Shown here one piece after another: positions 52,748-61,915 of a stretch of DNA of 64,000 nt; the stretch's first letter is position 1, and the number at the start of each line of letters is the position of its first letter. This DNA is from an uncultured Alphaproteobacteria bacterium. GTDB lineage: Bacteria; Pseudomonadota; Alphaproteobacteria; HIMB59. Under the pieces are notes generated by a model, which was not told the origin of the DNA, did not search any database, and was given only the letters and a program-made list of their open reading frames with translations. The position numbers and the translations under genes are program-made. The stretch lies in NCBI GenBank assembly GCA_902555695.1, contig CACDTV010000002.1, positions 1 through 64,000 of the forward strand, written 5' to 3'.

Positions 52748-55700
52748 TTGGAAAATCCTATTTCTAAATTTGGCAATAAATCAATTTTATTATGTGAAGA
52801 TGATAAGATAGCTCTAGACTATGAAAATATTCTAAATATACATTATCCCCATAAGAAAATATGTTATTTTCCAGCACATGACTCTTTACCATTCAGTTCT
52901 GAAAGTTCATCATCTGACATCTTACTTGATAGGTCAGAAAAATTACAGACATTAACTCATAATGATATAATAATAATAACTTGCAATAATCTTTTAAAAA
53001 AATTTCAAATAAATAAAGATGCTAATCATTTTTTAACATTAACTAAAAATCAAACTATTGAAGCTAATACAATTTTAGAAAAATTAGTTGAATTTAATCA
53101 TTCAAACCAAGCAAATGCTTATAATAAACTCGAATTTTCACTAAGAGGTGATATTTTAGATATTTATAACAGTAATAATAATCCTTATAGAATTTCATTC
53201 TTTGATAATGTGATTGAAACAATAAAAGAATTCAATCCTCAAACACAACTTACTTTTAAAGATGAGAAAGAGAGGATTGATATATTTAACCCTAATATTG
53301 AGTTATTAGAGCCAAGTAATAAAGATAGTTATTTTGAGGATATCGTTATGGGATATTCCATTTATACAATTAATAGAAGTGACATAATATTAAAAGAAAA
53401 GCTAAATTTTCTTAAATCAATTTATGATCAAGTCCAACCTGAGATCCCTTTTTCAAATTATTATTTAGAAGATAACAAAATAAAAAATTTTAAATTTACA
53501 AATATATTATCTAGTTCTCCTAAATCATTAAAAATTACATCAAATACCTCTTTAGATGAATTTTCTAAAATGAGTAATAAAATATATTTTCATAGTGGAA
53601 AAAATTCCCCCTCAATAGAAAACGAATTTCATCAAAAGAAGAATATTGAATCAAATTATGGTAATAATTTATATTTCTATAAATCTGTTATTTCAAAAGA
53701 CTATCTATTTGATGGTGTCGTACACCTAAATAAAAACACTCATACTACAAAAAAGACGAATTTAGATACTATAATAAATTTTAATGATCTTTCATTAGGA
53801 GATGCAGTTGTTCATCAAAAGCATGGAATTGGGAGATTCATATCCATTGATAATATTGAAATTAATAATCGAATTAGGGAGTTTATAAGATTAATTTACC
53901 GCGGTAACGACAAGCTTTTACTACCAATTGAAAATTTAAACTATATTTCAAGATATGGGTTTGATGATAATAATCTACTTCTTGATAAATTAGGCACGAA
54001 TGATTGGATTTTAAGAAAATCTTCAGTTAAGAAGAAAATTCGTTTTCTAGCTAATAAACTTTTAAAAAATGCAGCAAAGAGATCCACTATAAACATCAAA
54101 GAGTTTCAATATAATAATTCTGATCTTGAGAAATTTAATCAACAATTTCCATTTGTTGAAACTGAGGACCAATTAAACTCAATTGAACAATCTTTAAATG
54201 ATTTAAAACAAGATAAACCATCTAATCGCCTTATATGTGGCGATGTAGGATTTGGTAAAACTGAAGTGGCTTTAAGAATTGCATGTGCAACATATTTATC
54301 AGGTTTTCAATTTGTAATAGTTGTTCCCACCACATTACTAGCAATGCAACACACTAATACATTTAGCGAGAGGTTTTCAGTTTTTAACATTAAGGTTGCA
54401 TGTCTATCTAGATTTACTTCGTCAAAAGAAAAAAAAGAAATTTTAATTTCATTAAAGTCAGGCGATATTCAAATTCTTATTGCAACACATAGTCTTTTTA
54501 AAAAAGACATAGAATTTAATAATTTAGGCACACTGGTAATAGATGAAGAACAAAAATTTGGTGTCGATCAAAAAGAATATTTGATCAACAAATACCCAAC
54601 TATTCATTTATTTTCATTGTCTGCAACACCTATTCCTAGAACACTTCAGATGTCTTTATTAGGCTTAAAAGATTTAAGTATTATTGGAACACCTCCATCA
54701 AATAGAATTAGTATAAGAACTTATGTTCAAAAATATGAGTCTGTTGCTCTCATTTCAGCAATAAAGAATGAATTAGAAAGGAATGGACAAATTTTTATTG
54801 TTGTACCAAGAATAAGCCATATTCCTTTTGTCGAAAATGAAATTAAAAAATTAAATATAGATCTTTCTTACGGAGTAGGTCACAGTAAAATGAAAGAAAA
54901 AGATATTGAGGATGTGTTCATATCTTTTACAAAAGGTGAGATACAGTGCCTTATTTCTACAAATATTATTGAGTCTGGAATAGATATTAAAAATGCAAAC
55001 ACACTAATAATTTTTAATTCTAATTTATTTGGTTTATCTCAATTATATCAATTGCGAGGAAGGGTAGGTCGTTCAAATAAAAGAGCATATGCCTATTTAT
55101 TTCATGACAGTGAAAAATTAATCAATAAAACAGCTCTAAAGAAACTTCAAGTTTTAGCTAACTATGAAAATCTAGGATCAAATTATCAGTTAGCTAATGA
55201 GGATTTAGAAATAAGAGGAGCAGGTAATTTACTTGGTGATGAGCAAAGTGGTCATGTGAAAGATATTGGAATAGAGCTTTACCAAAGTATGTTAAAAGAA
55301 GAGGTGGAAAGACAAAAAAATAATAATGCAGAAACTGAAGATGATTATGATGAATTTGAGTTCGATGCATTTTTTGAGTATTACATCCCAAAGAATTACA
55401 TATCTGATGATATTTCCAGGTTGATTATTTATCGTAAATTTACTAATTCAAAGAATATTCAAGAGCTCAAGAATGTTTTAGATGAGATATATGATCGATA
55501 TGGTAATTACCCAGTTGAAGTTACTAATTTATTTAATTTACTAACTATTAAAATTAAATCTCTTACACTTGGTATTTCAAAAATAAATATAAAAAGAAAT
55601 TTTATTGATATTACTTTTAAAAAAGCAAGTCAAAAAACACTAGATGATTTAATTCAAATGGCACAAGAAAATATTATCAAAATGCAAAGTTCTAGTTCTA

Positions 55701-55777
55701 TTCAGATCAAAAATAATGACAGTAAGGACTTATTTTACACTATAAATCTTTTCTATAAAAAGTTAGGATTAAAATGA
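52748..55777 (+). CDS. mfd: Transcription-repair coupling factor
   Basis: Mfd removes stalled RNA polymerase and recruits UvrA. It has 1009 residues, shorter than the roughly 1150 of E. coli, mainly in the N-terminal UvrB-like part. YFPAHDSLPFSSE is in that part. The RNA-polymerase-binding domain follows (LGDAVVHQKHGIGRF), then helicase motifs CGDVGFGKTEVALR, DEEQKFGVDQKE and LRGRVGRSNK, and the C-terminal EDLEIRGAGNLLGDEQSGH. The start is TTG at 52748; no nearby ATG exists. Its stop overlaps the next start. Confidence 0.94.
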   Translation: MENPISKFGNKSILLCEDDKIALDYENILNIHYPHKKICYFPAHDSLPFSSESSSSDILLDRSEKLQTLTHNDIIIITCNNLLKKFQINKDANHFLTLTKNQTIEANTILEKLVEFNHSNQANAYNKLEFSLRGDILDIYNSNNNPYRISFFDNVIETIKEFNPQTQLTFKDEKERIDIFNPNIELLEPSNKDSYFEDIVMGYSIYTINRSDIILKEKLNFLKSIYDQVQPEIPFSNYYLEDNKIKNFKFTNILSSSPKSLKITSNTSLDEFSKMSNKIYFHSGKNSPSIENEFHQKKNIESNYGNNLYFYKSVISKDYLFDGVVHLNKNTHTTKKTNLDTIINFNDLSLGDAVVHQKHGIGRFISIDNIEINNRIREFIRLIYRGNDKLLLPIENLNYISRYGFDDNNLLLDKLGTNDWILRKSSVKKKIRFLANKLLKNAAKRSTINIKEFQYNNSDLEKFNQQFPFVETEDQLNSIEQSLNDLKQDKPSNRLICGDVGFGKTEVALRIACATYLSGFQFVIVVPTTLLAMQHTNTFSERFSVFNIKVACLSRFTSSKEKKEILISLKSGDIQILIATHSLFKKDIEFNNLGTLVIDEEQKFGVDQKEYLINKYPTIHLFSLSATPIPRTLQMSLLGLKDLSIIGTPPSNRISIRTYVQKYESVALISAIKNELERNGQIFIVVPRISHIPFVENEIKKLNIDLSYGVGHSKMKEKDIEDVFISFTKGEIQCLISTNIIESGIDIKNANTLIIFNSNLFGLSQLYQLRGRVGRSNKRAYAYLFHDSEKLINKTALKKLQVLANYENLGSNYQLANEDLEIRGAGNLLGDEQSGHVKDIGIELYQSMLKEEVERQKNNNAETEDDYDEFEFDAFFEYYIPKNYISDDISRLIIYRKFTNSKNIQELKNVLDEIYDRYGNYPVEVTNLFNLLTIKIKSLTLGISKINIKRNFIDITFKKASQKTLDDLIQMAQENIIKMQSSSSIQIKNNDSKDLFYTINLFYKKLGLK

Positions 55778-55968
55778 TGGAAGACCAACAACTCCCTAAA
55801 ACTAATGCAGAGTGGGCAAACTATTATGAATCTATAATAGCCGAACTTACTGAAAATCAAAAAAAAATAGGTGAACCAATTTCAATAGATGAATTTTATG
55901 AACTCCCTATAAAAAGGAAACAGAAATATATCAAAAAACTATATTTTAAAATTGGTGATGCAGAGTAA
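55777..55968 (+). CDS. Small hypothetical protein
   Basis: A 63-residue acidic/lysine-rich protein with no recognisable family. It has an N-terminal helix (TNAEWANYYESIIAELTENQKK) and the segment EPISIDEFYELPIKRKQKYIKK. The ATG at 55777 overlaps the mfd stop by one base; the ATG one codon earlier (55774) is also possible. It overlaps the next gene by 11 bases. Tight packing in the mfd operon is the best support that it is translated. Confidence 0.6.
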   Translation: MEDQQLPKTNAEWANYYESIIAELTENQKKIGEPISIDEFYELPIKRKQKYIKKLYFKIGDAE

Positions 55969-56935
55969 TTATATTCCAAATATAGATTTATCTAATATTA
56001 TTGATAAAGATCTTAATAGTGATGCTGCTAAACAAGTATCAAAGAATATTAAAAAAGCATCTGAAGAAATTGGTTTTTTTACAGTCACAAATCACGGTAT
56101 TCCAATTTCAAAAATAAATAATCTTCTAAAAACTTGTAAAAAATTTTTTTACTTAAAAGACGAAGAGAAACTAAAAATAGCTCCTAAAAAATGGAACCCC
56201 AATACTAATACTGTTTATAGGGGTTATTTTCCTAGTTCTGTAAACGGTAAAGAGGGTTTAGATATAGGAGATCCGCTTTTAAAGCAAAATATGGTTGATT
56301 TGTTAAAAAAGGAAAAATTTGAAGTTAATCACGATATGTCTTTTTTAGATCCAGAGTGGCAAATTACGATAAATAATTATTTTGATGATCTTCATAACTT
56401 AGGAATAACCATATTTAAATCTATCATATCTTCATTTTCCTCAGATTTATCTTTAGCTGAAAAGGCTTTTCAAAGACCCAAAACACTCTCTACTCTGAGA
56501 TTTAATTACTATCCCAAACAAGATAAACCTGTTGAAGTTTCTTCTCAAGACGGTGTTGCTTTAGGTTGTGAAACCCATGTAGATAGTGGGATAATGACTA
56601 TCTTGTATCAGGACAAAAAAGGTGGTTTACAAGTTCAAAATAGACATTCTTTAGAGTGGTATGATGTTCCTCATGACCCAAATGCTTTCGTTATTAATAC
56701 AGGTCTAGCTTTAGAGTGTTTAACAAATGGTAAAATGAAAGCAACTAATCATAGAGTATTATTTAATCAAGAGGAGCGAGTATCAATACCTTTCTTTTTT
56801 GAGCCATCATTTGATTTCATATTAGATCCAAAATATTTGGATATTAATGAAAATATCAATTATAATATAGATAATTATGAAAATTTTCTCACCAATTCAC
56901 TTAAAAAATTTGTTGAATATGACAGACCTGCCTAA
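55958..56935 (+). CDS. 2-oxoglutarate/Fe(II) dioxygenase, isopenicillin N synthase-like
   Basis: A 325-residue member of the 2OG-Fe(II) oxygenase superfamily. ASEEIGFFTVTNHGIP is the N-terminal signature. The iron ligands are H and D in GCETHVDSGIMTILYQD and the second H in KATNHRV, with the co-substrate arginine in EERVSIPFFFEP. The family oxidises small molecules; no substrate can be read here. ATG at 55958 is preferred over TTG 55952 and GTG 55955. It overlaps the small gene before it and the lipoprotein after it (17 bases). Confidence 0.87.
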   Translation: MQSNYIPNIDLSNIIDKDLNSDAAKQVSKNIKKASEEIGFFTVTNHGIPISKINNLLKTCKKFFYLKDEEKLKIAPKKWNPNTNTVYRGYFPSSVNGKEGLDIGDPLLKQNMVDLLKKEKFEVNHDMSFLDPEWQITINNYFDDLHNLGITIFKSIISSFSSDLSLAEKAFQRPKTLSTLRFNYYPKQDKPVEVSSQDGVALGCETHVDSGIMTILYQDKKGGLQVQNRHSLEWYDVPHDPNAFVINTGLALECLTNGKMKATNHRVLFNQEERVSIPFFFEPSFDFILDPKYLDINENINYNIDNYENFLTNSLKKFVEYDRPA

Positions 56936-57377
56936 ATTACCTTTTTTATTATTATTCGCATTGATTACAGCGTGTGGTGGTTTTAATACTGGGGTAAAAA
57001 AATCAGATACTCAAAAAGTTAACACTGTTAAATATGGAACACTCGTTGCAGCTGAACCAGTCAAAATTACTGGTGAAAGCTCTGGTATTGGTGCTCTTAC
57101 AGGAGGTTTAGTAGGTTTTGTTGTAGGATGTGGAGAGGGTATTTTTGACGATGACTGCAGAGATGCTGCAGCTGTAGTGGGAACTATAGGTGGTGCTATA
57201 GTAGGTTATGTTGCTGGCTCGTCATTAGGGGATCATACTGGATTTCAATATGTTGTAGATGTTGATGACACAGATGATGATATTTCAATAGTTCAATCAG
57301 GTGCAGAACAAATACCCATTGGTTCCAGAGTTACTATTGCAATAGGAACCAACACAAGAATTATAATTTCAGAATAG
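56919..57377 (+). CDS. Glycine-zipper lipoprotein, SlyB/Pcp-like
   Basis: A lipoprotein of 152 residues from the ATG at 56919. The signal peptide ends in the lipobox LITAC with the lipidated cysteine at residue 19. The middle is a glycine-zipper membrane segment (GIGALTGGLVGFVVGCG and VVGTIGGAIVGYVAGSSLG), with a short acidic insertion GIFDDDCRDAAA between the two halves, then a soluble beta domain ending IPIGSRVTIAIG. This layout is that of SlyB/Pcp outer-membrane lipoproteins. An upstream ATG at 56877 would hide the signal peptide and is rejected. Confidence 0.8.
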   Translation: MTDLPKLPFLLLFALITACGGFNTGVKKSDTQKVNTVKYGTLVAAEPVKITGESSGIGALTGGLVGFVVGCGEGIFDDDCRDAAAVVGTIGGAIVGYVAGSSLGDHTGFQYVVDVDDTDDDISIVQSGAEQIPIGSRVTIAIGTNTRIIISE

Positions 57378-57394
57378 CTCATAGGAGATAATAA

Positions 57395-57697
57395 ATGTTT
57401 ATTGCAATGAATAGATTCAAAGTAAAATTAGGAGAAGAGAAACATTTTGAAGATATTTGGAGGAATAGAGATACTCATTTAAACCAAGTCCCTGGTTTTA
57501 AGAAATTTAATTTAATTAAAAGTGAGTCTAATGAAGAATATACACTGTATGCATCGCATAGTGAGTGGGGGTCAAAACAAGATTTTATAAATTGGACTAA
57601 ATCAGAAGCTTTTAGGATGGCTCATAAAAATGCTGGTGAACATAAAACAGTATATTTGGATCACCCACAGTTTGAAGGTTTTGAGGTAGTAATTTAA
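57395..57697 (+). CDS. Heme-degrading monooxygenase, IsdG/HmoA-like
   Basis: A 100-residue antibiotic-biosynthesis-monooxygenase fold. The residues at the heme-oxygenase triad of IsdG-type enzymes are all there: N6 (AMNRFKV), W67 (INWTKS) and H77 (RMAHKNAG). That makes heme degradation for iron more likely than a generic ABM. It has a ribosome site AGGAGA before its ATG. No heme transporter is next to it. Cytosolic and probably dimeric by family. Activity would need to be shown. Confidence 0.82.
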   Translation: MFIAMNRFKVKLGEEKHFEDIWRNRDTHLNQVPGFKKFNLIKSESNEEYTLYASHSEWGSKQDFINWTKSEAFRMAHKNAGEHKTVYLDHPQFEGFEVVI

Positions 57698-57721
57698 GTA
57701 AATATCACCTATTTTTCATCA

Positions 57722-58162
57722 ATGGACATAGTAAATCACGAGATATTATTAAGTAGTAATATGTTAGGGACAATGTTCTTTGCTTGCACTATTTATATAA
57801 CATTGGTTATAGCTAGGTATGCAACTCTTGCAAAATTAATTAGAGACTCTCGATCTAATATTGAAACAAATAAATTAAGATTTAAAAGTCAAAGTGAATA
57901 TTCTTTTCATATCTTGCATTATGAAAAAAGACTTAAATTATTACGTTACACACTTTACTTATCTCTTTTTGGAGGGATAGCATTGTGCACAAGCTTATTA
58001 TTTTTGTTATTAAATTACAGTTTTATCTCTGCTATAAGTTTTGGTATTCATCTTATTTTAGTATTATTGGCATTAGTCACTCTTGTATATGAACTAGCTG
58101 TATCTTTTGAGGCTTTAACTGAGCATTTAGACATAATGAGAACTTTAAAAGATAAATTTTAA
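57722..58162 (+). CDS. DUF2721-like membrane protein
   Basis: A 146-residue protein with three hydrophobic helices (about 13-36, 76-98 and 103-126) separated by a basic loop (RDSRSNIETNKLRFKSQ). LGTMFFACTIYITLVIARYATLAKLIRDSR and the long helix ending ELAVSFEALTEHL resemble the DUF2721 family of unknown function. It follows the monooxygenase gene by 24 bases on the same strand and may share its transcript. Confidence 0.65.
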   Translation: MDIVNHEILLSSNMLGTMFFACTIYITLVIARYATLAKLIRDSRSNIETNKLRFKSQSEYSFHILHYEKRLKLLRYTLYLSLFGGIALCTSLLFLLLNYSFISAISFGIHLILVLLALVTLVYELAVSFEALTEHLDIMRTLKDKF

Positions 58163-58226
58163 CATATAAATAATATTCAAACTGTTCGACTATTTGATTT
58201 CTGTCTTTTTTTTATTTCTTCCCTTT

Positions 58227-58589
58227 TTATCTTATAGAAACATATACACTACCACCCATACTTAAAACTTTTCCGTAGTCCTCTAATAACTTTGCAAAAT
58301 CTGGGAAATAATCATTTTTACTGGCATTTTCGACATGTCTTTGAACACTCTCCATAGATGCAAATTGTTCATTTATTGTAAATAATGTGTTTCCAGTTTC
58401 GCCCTTACTAGGATCGGTAGGGTCTTTAAACTCTGGTGCTTTAGTAAAGTAAGCATTTAATAAATGATCAGTTCCATCAGAATAAAATTCAGTCATCCAT
58501 TTTCCATGGGTGCTAAAAATATTTTCAACTTCAGCAGCTTTATCATTTGGTACAGAATAGGAAAGATTTATACATACACGATCAGTCAT
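58227..58589 (-). CDS. Hypothetical protein, possible dimeric alpha/beta-barrel
   Basis: A 120-residue soluble protein I do not recognise. NLSYSVPNDKAAEVENIFSTHGKWMTEFY, TLFTINEQFASMESVQRHVENA and GSVYVSIR suggest a ferredoxin-like alpha/beta fold, similar in layout to ABM or EthD-type proteins. The catalytic residues of IsdG are not evident. An AAGGAG ribosome site precedes its ATG on the minus strand. It is the only minus-strand gene beside tRNA-Ser. Real gene, unknown role. Confidence 0.65.
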   Translation of the reverse strand: MTDRVCINLSYSVPNDKAAEVENIFSTHGKWMTEFYSDGTDHLLNAYFTKAPEFKDPTDPSKGETGNTLFTINEQFASMESVQRHVENASKNDYFPDFAKLLEDYGKVLSMGGSVYVSIR

Positions 58590-58652
58590 TTTTTCTCCTT
58601 TTAAATAAAATTAATAATAATTATACATTTTGAAAATTGTAAATAGATCAAA

Positions 58653-58742
58653 TGGCGGAAGGACTGGGATTCGAACCCAGGAAAGAGTTGCCCCTTTGCC
58701 GGTTTTCAAGACCGGTGCTTTCAACCGCTCAGCCATCCTTCC
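58653..58742 (-). tRNA. tRNA-Ser (anticodon UGA)
   Basis: On the minus strand a 90-base class II tRNA folds from GGAAGGA paired with UCCUUCC, with G discriminator and encoded CCA (58653-58655). The anticodon stem CCGGU/ACCGG holds loop CUUGAAA, so the anticodon is UGA (reads UCA and related serine codons). A long variable arm around GGCAAAGGGGCAACUCUUUCC separates it from class I tRNAs. The T arm has GGTTCGAATCC. Confidence 0.95.
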
Positions 58743-58847
58743 GATGTCATAAACGTCTAGAATGTATATATTACGTTATTTTTAAATCAATCGTAATTTT
58801 ATATTATTAGTTGATATATTCTTTGGCCACTCATGTTATGTTTTTAA

Positions 58848-59603
58848 GTGATTTTAAGTAATCTTCCAACATTAACTTTTTTTTATATTTTATTAGCATA
58901 TTTTATTGGCGGCATAACCCAAGGTATACTTGGTGTCGGATTAATCACTGTTGTAATTTCTTTACTCTCATTTGTTGTCGACGTTAAAGAAACAATAGCT
59001 CTTGTGATAATACCAACTATTATTACTGGTTTTTTTCAAATGATAAATGGCAGTAATTTAAAAGTCATAATTAAAGATACTAAATATTTTCTTGTTTTTT
59101 CAACACTAATCATAGTGCCAGGTGTTTTTTTACTAAATGTTCTTGAGTCAGATCTAATCTTAATATTTATTGCGATTTTGCTTTTTATGAATTCCTCATT
59201 ATCTCTATCAAATAGAGTAGTAGCTATACCTAATCACCAAAATTCAATCATACAACTTTTAACTGGATCTCTAAATGGATTTATCATAGGCCTAACTAGT
59301 ATTTATACAATGCCTTTTGTTTTCTTATTACAATCACTTAAATATAATAAAGAAAAAACAGTGCAATTTATGGGATTAGCTTTTTTGCTATATAGCAGTG
59401 TGCAATTTATATCATTTTCTTATATTAAGCTGATTAGTATAAATACAATCTTTCCCTCATTAATAGTTACTCTCCCAGTAATTATTGGATTCCTTTTAGG
59501 TAAAAAAATAAGAAGTTTTATCTCAGAAAAATTATTTAAAAAATTATTTTACTTAATGTTGTTACTAATGAGTGGAATAATATTGATAAATTCTTTTTTA
59601 TAA
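58848..59603 (+). CDS. TauE/SafE-family anion exporter
   Basis: A 251-residue protein with about eight helices in two repeats. The N-terminal FIGGITQGILGVGLITV matches the TauE/SafE GxxxGxxGxGGG entry motif. Members export sulfite, sulfoacetate or other organosulfonates, or import anions; the substrate here is unknown. The start is GTG at 58848; the next upstream ATG in frame is cut off by a stop. It lies 105 bases past tRNA-Ser. The next gene is convergent with 6 bases between. Confidence 0.82.
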   Translation: MILSNLPTLTFFYILLAYFIGGITQGILGVGLITVVISLLSFVVDVKETIALVIIPTIITGFFQMINGSNLKVIIKDTKYFLVFSTLIIVPGVFLLNVLESDLILIFIAILLFMNSSLSLSNRVVAIPNHQNSIIQLLTGSLNGFIIGLTSIYTMPFVFLLQSLKYNKEKTVQFMGLAFLLYSSVQFISFSYIKLISINTIFPSLIVTLPVIIGFLLGKKIRSFISEKLFKKLFYLMLLLMSGIILINSFL

Positions 59604-59609
59604 ATTTAA

Positions 59610-59996
59610 TTAATTACTAGTGGTTCCATCAACTCGATTTACACTGTAAATAGCCCCTAACATAAAAACAATTACAGATGATGGAAATAAAAAATAACCA
59701 ATTGTATAGGTATCTGGAAAATATTGCATTCCCATGTACAAGACGATAGCGTTCATTAAACAAAGTAGTAAAAAAACAATATTTGTACCAATTTTAGATA
59801 ATAACAAAGCTAAAGGCTTTAAAACAACAATAGCCACAGCACATATAAATATAACAGCAGGAATAAAATTCATGAGCAAACCCATTGACTCAGAATAAGT
59901 ATAATCATCTAGTGAGTCCCAAGGAAGGACCATTGAAAGTAGCATCATTATAACAGAGGCATATACAAATTTTTTTCCTGTATTTGTTAAAATCAT
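59610..59996 (-). CDS. Hypothetical membrane protein
   Basis: A 128-residue protein with four predicted helices (about 9-25, 42-62, 70-88 and 95-117). No family was recognised. After the first helix there is a short acidic turn (LPWDSLDDYTYSES). It is convergent with the TauE-type gene and divergent from mltB, across a 112-base spacer. Coding potential is supported by its uninterrupted frame and membrane pattern. Confidence 0.6.
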   Translation of the reverse strand: MILTNTGKKFVYASVIMMLLSMVLPWDSLDDYTYSESMGLLMNFIPAVIFICAVAIVVLKPLALLLSKIGTNIVFLLLCLMNAIVLYMGMQYFPDTYTIGYFLFPSSVIVFMLGAIYSVNRVDGTTSN

Positions 59997-60074
59997 TGAA
60001 TATTTATAGCAAATATCATCTTTTTTAACAGTAACTAATATAATTTGGTAAATTTTAAGAAATAACTATTAGAT

Positions 60075-60091
60075 TATAATGGTTATATAAT
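60075..60091 (+). promoter_or_regulatory. Candidate -10 elements for the mltB operon
   Basis: Two TATAAT hexamers occur at 60075-60080 and 60086-60091, 18-34 bases before the mltB ATG. Neither has a convincing -35 box at 16-18 bases. One of them probably serves the envelope operon; the second may be chance. Confidence 0.35.
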
Positions 60092-60108
60092 AGGGCAGGA
60101 ATCAGATT

Positions 60109-61161
60109 ATGATTAAAATTTTTCTCTATGTAATTTTTAATTTTTTTTTCATAAATAACCTTATTGCCCATGATCCCAAAAACTGTGATGTGCTTCAAAA
60201 TTATGATTTTTCAGGATTTAATGATTGGAAAGATGAAATAGTAAATAGGTCTGGTGAATTTGGCCTAGATAAAAGCTTTGTTTCTGAATTAATAGCACCA
60301 TATGAGGTCAATAAAAGAGTTATTGAAAATGATAAATGCCAGCCTGAATTTACATTGACTTTTTCTGAGTACATTGAAAAAACAATTTCAAATTTAAGGG
60401 TAAATAATGGATTAAATAATTACAGTAAATACAATAATTTATTAAAAAAAATAGATAATTATTATAATGTGCAATCTAGATTTGTTCTCTCTATTTGGGG
60501 TCTAGAAACAGCATATGGCGAAATAACAGGCAACTATCCTGTGTTAGAGAGTCTTTTAACCATGTCCTACGATGAGAGAAGAAGGCGATATTTCACCAAA
60601 GAGCTTTATAATGCCTTAGAAATACTTAAACAAGGTCATATTAATGTTGTTGATTTCAAAGGTTCATGGGCAGGTGCTATGGGTCAAAATCAATTTATGC
60701 CCTCTAGTTTTTTGAATTACGCTCAAGACTTTAATAATGATGGTAAAAAAAATATTTGGACAGACACTGAAGACTCATTAGCCTCAATTGCAAGATACCT
60801 TCAAGGCGTAGGATCTAATAAATGGGATTCAAATTATACATGGGGTAGGGAAGTAATACCCCCAGCAAATATAAAATCTTTAGAACCAGAATTATTCATT
60901 AAAAGAGAAAAAGGTTGTTTAGCAGTAAAAAAATTGTCTAAACAATTACCTTTAAGTAAATTTAGACTTATGAATTTTAAAAAAATGAACGGAAATTCAT
61001 TGGATAATTTAGATATTAATAGTTATTTGTTAAGGATGGGTAGGGAAGAGGGTGATTTCAGGTATTTTATCGTCTATGATAATTATTTAAATATTCTTTC
61101 TTACAACTGCTCAAACTATTATGGTCTTTCAGTTGGATTATTAAGTGATAAATTTAAATAA
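60109..61161 (+). CDS. mltB: Lytic murein transglycosylase, MltB-like
   Basis: Cleaves peptidoglycan to give 1,6-anhydro ends. The 350-residue protein has a signal peptide (about 1-20) without a lipobox, so it is periplasmic rather than lipid anchored. The catalytic glutamate E133 is in SIWGLETAYGEITGNYP, and GSWAGAMGQNQFMPSSFLNYAQDFNNDG is the conserved MltB substrate block. It starts the mltB-(rlpA)-dacA-tmk-holB group, a common alphaproteobacterial order, and overlaps the next gene by 17 bases. Confidence 0.9.
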   Translation: MIKIFLYVIFNFFFINNLIAHDPKNCDVLQNYDFSGFNDWKDEIVNRSGEFGLDKSFVSELIAPYEVNKRVIENDKCQPEFTLTFSEYIEKTISNLRVNNGLNNYSKYNNLLKKIDNYYNVQSRFVLSIWGLETAYGEITGNYPVLESLLTMSYDERRRRYFTKELYNALEILKQGHINVVDFKGSWAGAMGQNQFMPSSFLNYAQDFNNDGKKNIWTDTEDSLASIARYLQGVGSNKWDSNYTWGREVIPPANIKSLEPELFIKREKGCLAVKKLSKQLPLSKFRLMNFKKMNGNSLDNLDINSYLLRMGREEGDFRYFIVYDNYLNILSYNCSNYYGLSVGLLSDKFK

Positions 61162-61915
61162 TATAAATAAAATATTGTTTTTACTAATTTTATCATCTTG
61201 TACAGTAACATCTATTGATACTGTAGATGATATAAAAAAAGAAGAAGTCACAACTCAAGATTACTTTAAAAAATCGGATGTTATTATATCTCCACTTGAT
61301 GATTATAACATTGAGTTAAGTGTTTTAGAAAAGTTTGTTACAGATGCAAGAATAGAGGGCAATAATATACATCATTCAAATTTGCCTATACCCAGCGTTG
61401 TAAAATTATCAGATCCCAATAACTTAGATAATAGTATTATTGTCAGAAATATTAAGCTAGATACTGAAAATAGGCTTTCATTAAGTCAAGAGATAATTGA
61501 TAAAATATCACTAAATGCAAAAGTATATTTAGAATATTTAAAAGATGAATCAATAATTCTGAGAAATGTTGTCGACTCAAAAGAAGAGAGTAAGATAAAG
61601 ATGGATGATACAGAAATTTCATTTGAACAGTTAGATCAAGATCAAACTGAAATCAGTGAAAAACTTGATTATGAGAAAATTAAAACTCTAGATATTAAAA
61701 ATTCTAAGAAACAAAACACTATATTAGTTGAAATTTATAAAGATATAAATCTAGCAAAGCTTAAAACTAATAAAATCAAGAATTTAGGATTGTTGTATGA
61801 AGAAAATGAAGAGGGAGTTATGGTTTTTGCTGGCCCATTTCTAAAGAGTGATATAAATCTTAAGTTAGATTTTCTGATTAAAAATGGATATTTGAATGCA
61901 AAAAAAACCCCTTAA
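61145..61915 (+). CDS. Degenerate RlpA-like lipoprotein with SPOR-like C-terminus
   Basis: A 256-residue lipoprotein (lipobox LSSC, Cys19). It takes the place of rlpA between mltB and dacA. SIIVRNIKLDTENRLSLSQEIIDKIS still resembles the RlpA block VVRVNDRGP...RIIDLS, but the catalytic DRGP-type residues are gone and no GxASWYG motif is seen, so the barrel enzyme is probably inactive. The C-terminal 60 residues (ILVEIYKDINLAKL, VMVFAGPFLKSDIN) resemble a SPOR domain, which binds denuded septal peptidoglycan. The GTG start at 61145 lies inside mltB. Acidic and low-complexity middle. Confidence 0.7.
   Translation: MINLNNINKILFLLILSSCTVTSIDTVDDIKKEEVTTQDYFKKSDVIISPLDDYNIELSVLEKFVTDARIEGNNIHHSNLPIPSVVKLSDPNNLDNSIIVRNIKLDTENRLSLSQEIIDKISLNAKVYLEYLKDESIILRNVVDSKEESKIKMDDTEISFEQLDQDQTEISEKLDYEKIKTLDIKNSKKQNTILVEIYKDINLAKLKTNKIKNLGLLYEENEEGVMVFAGPFLKSDINLKLDFLIKNGYLNAKKTP

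Noticed and set aside
58653-58847. Integration site at tRNA-Ser
   Set aside because: No integrase, no repeated tRNA end and no foreign-looking genes nearby.
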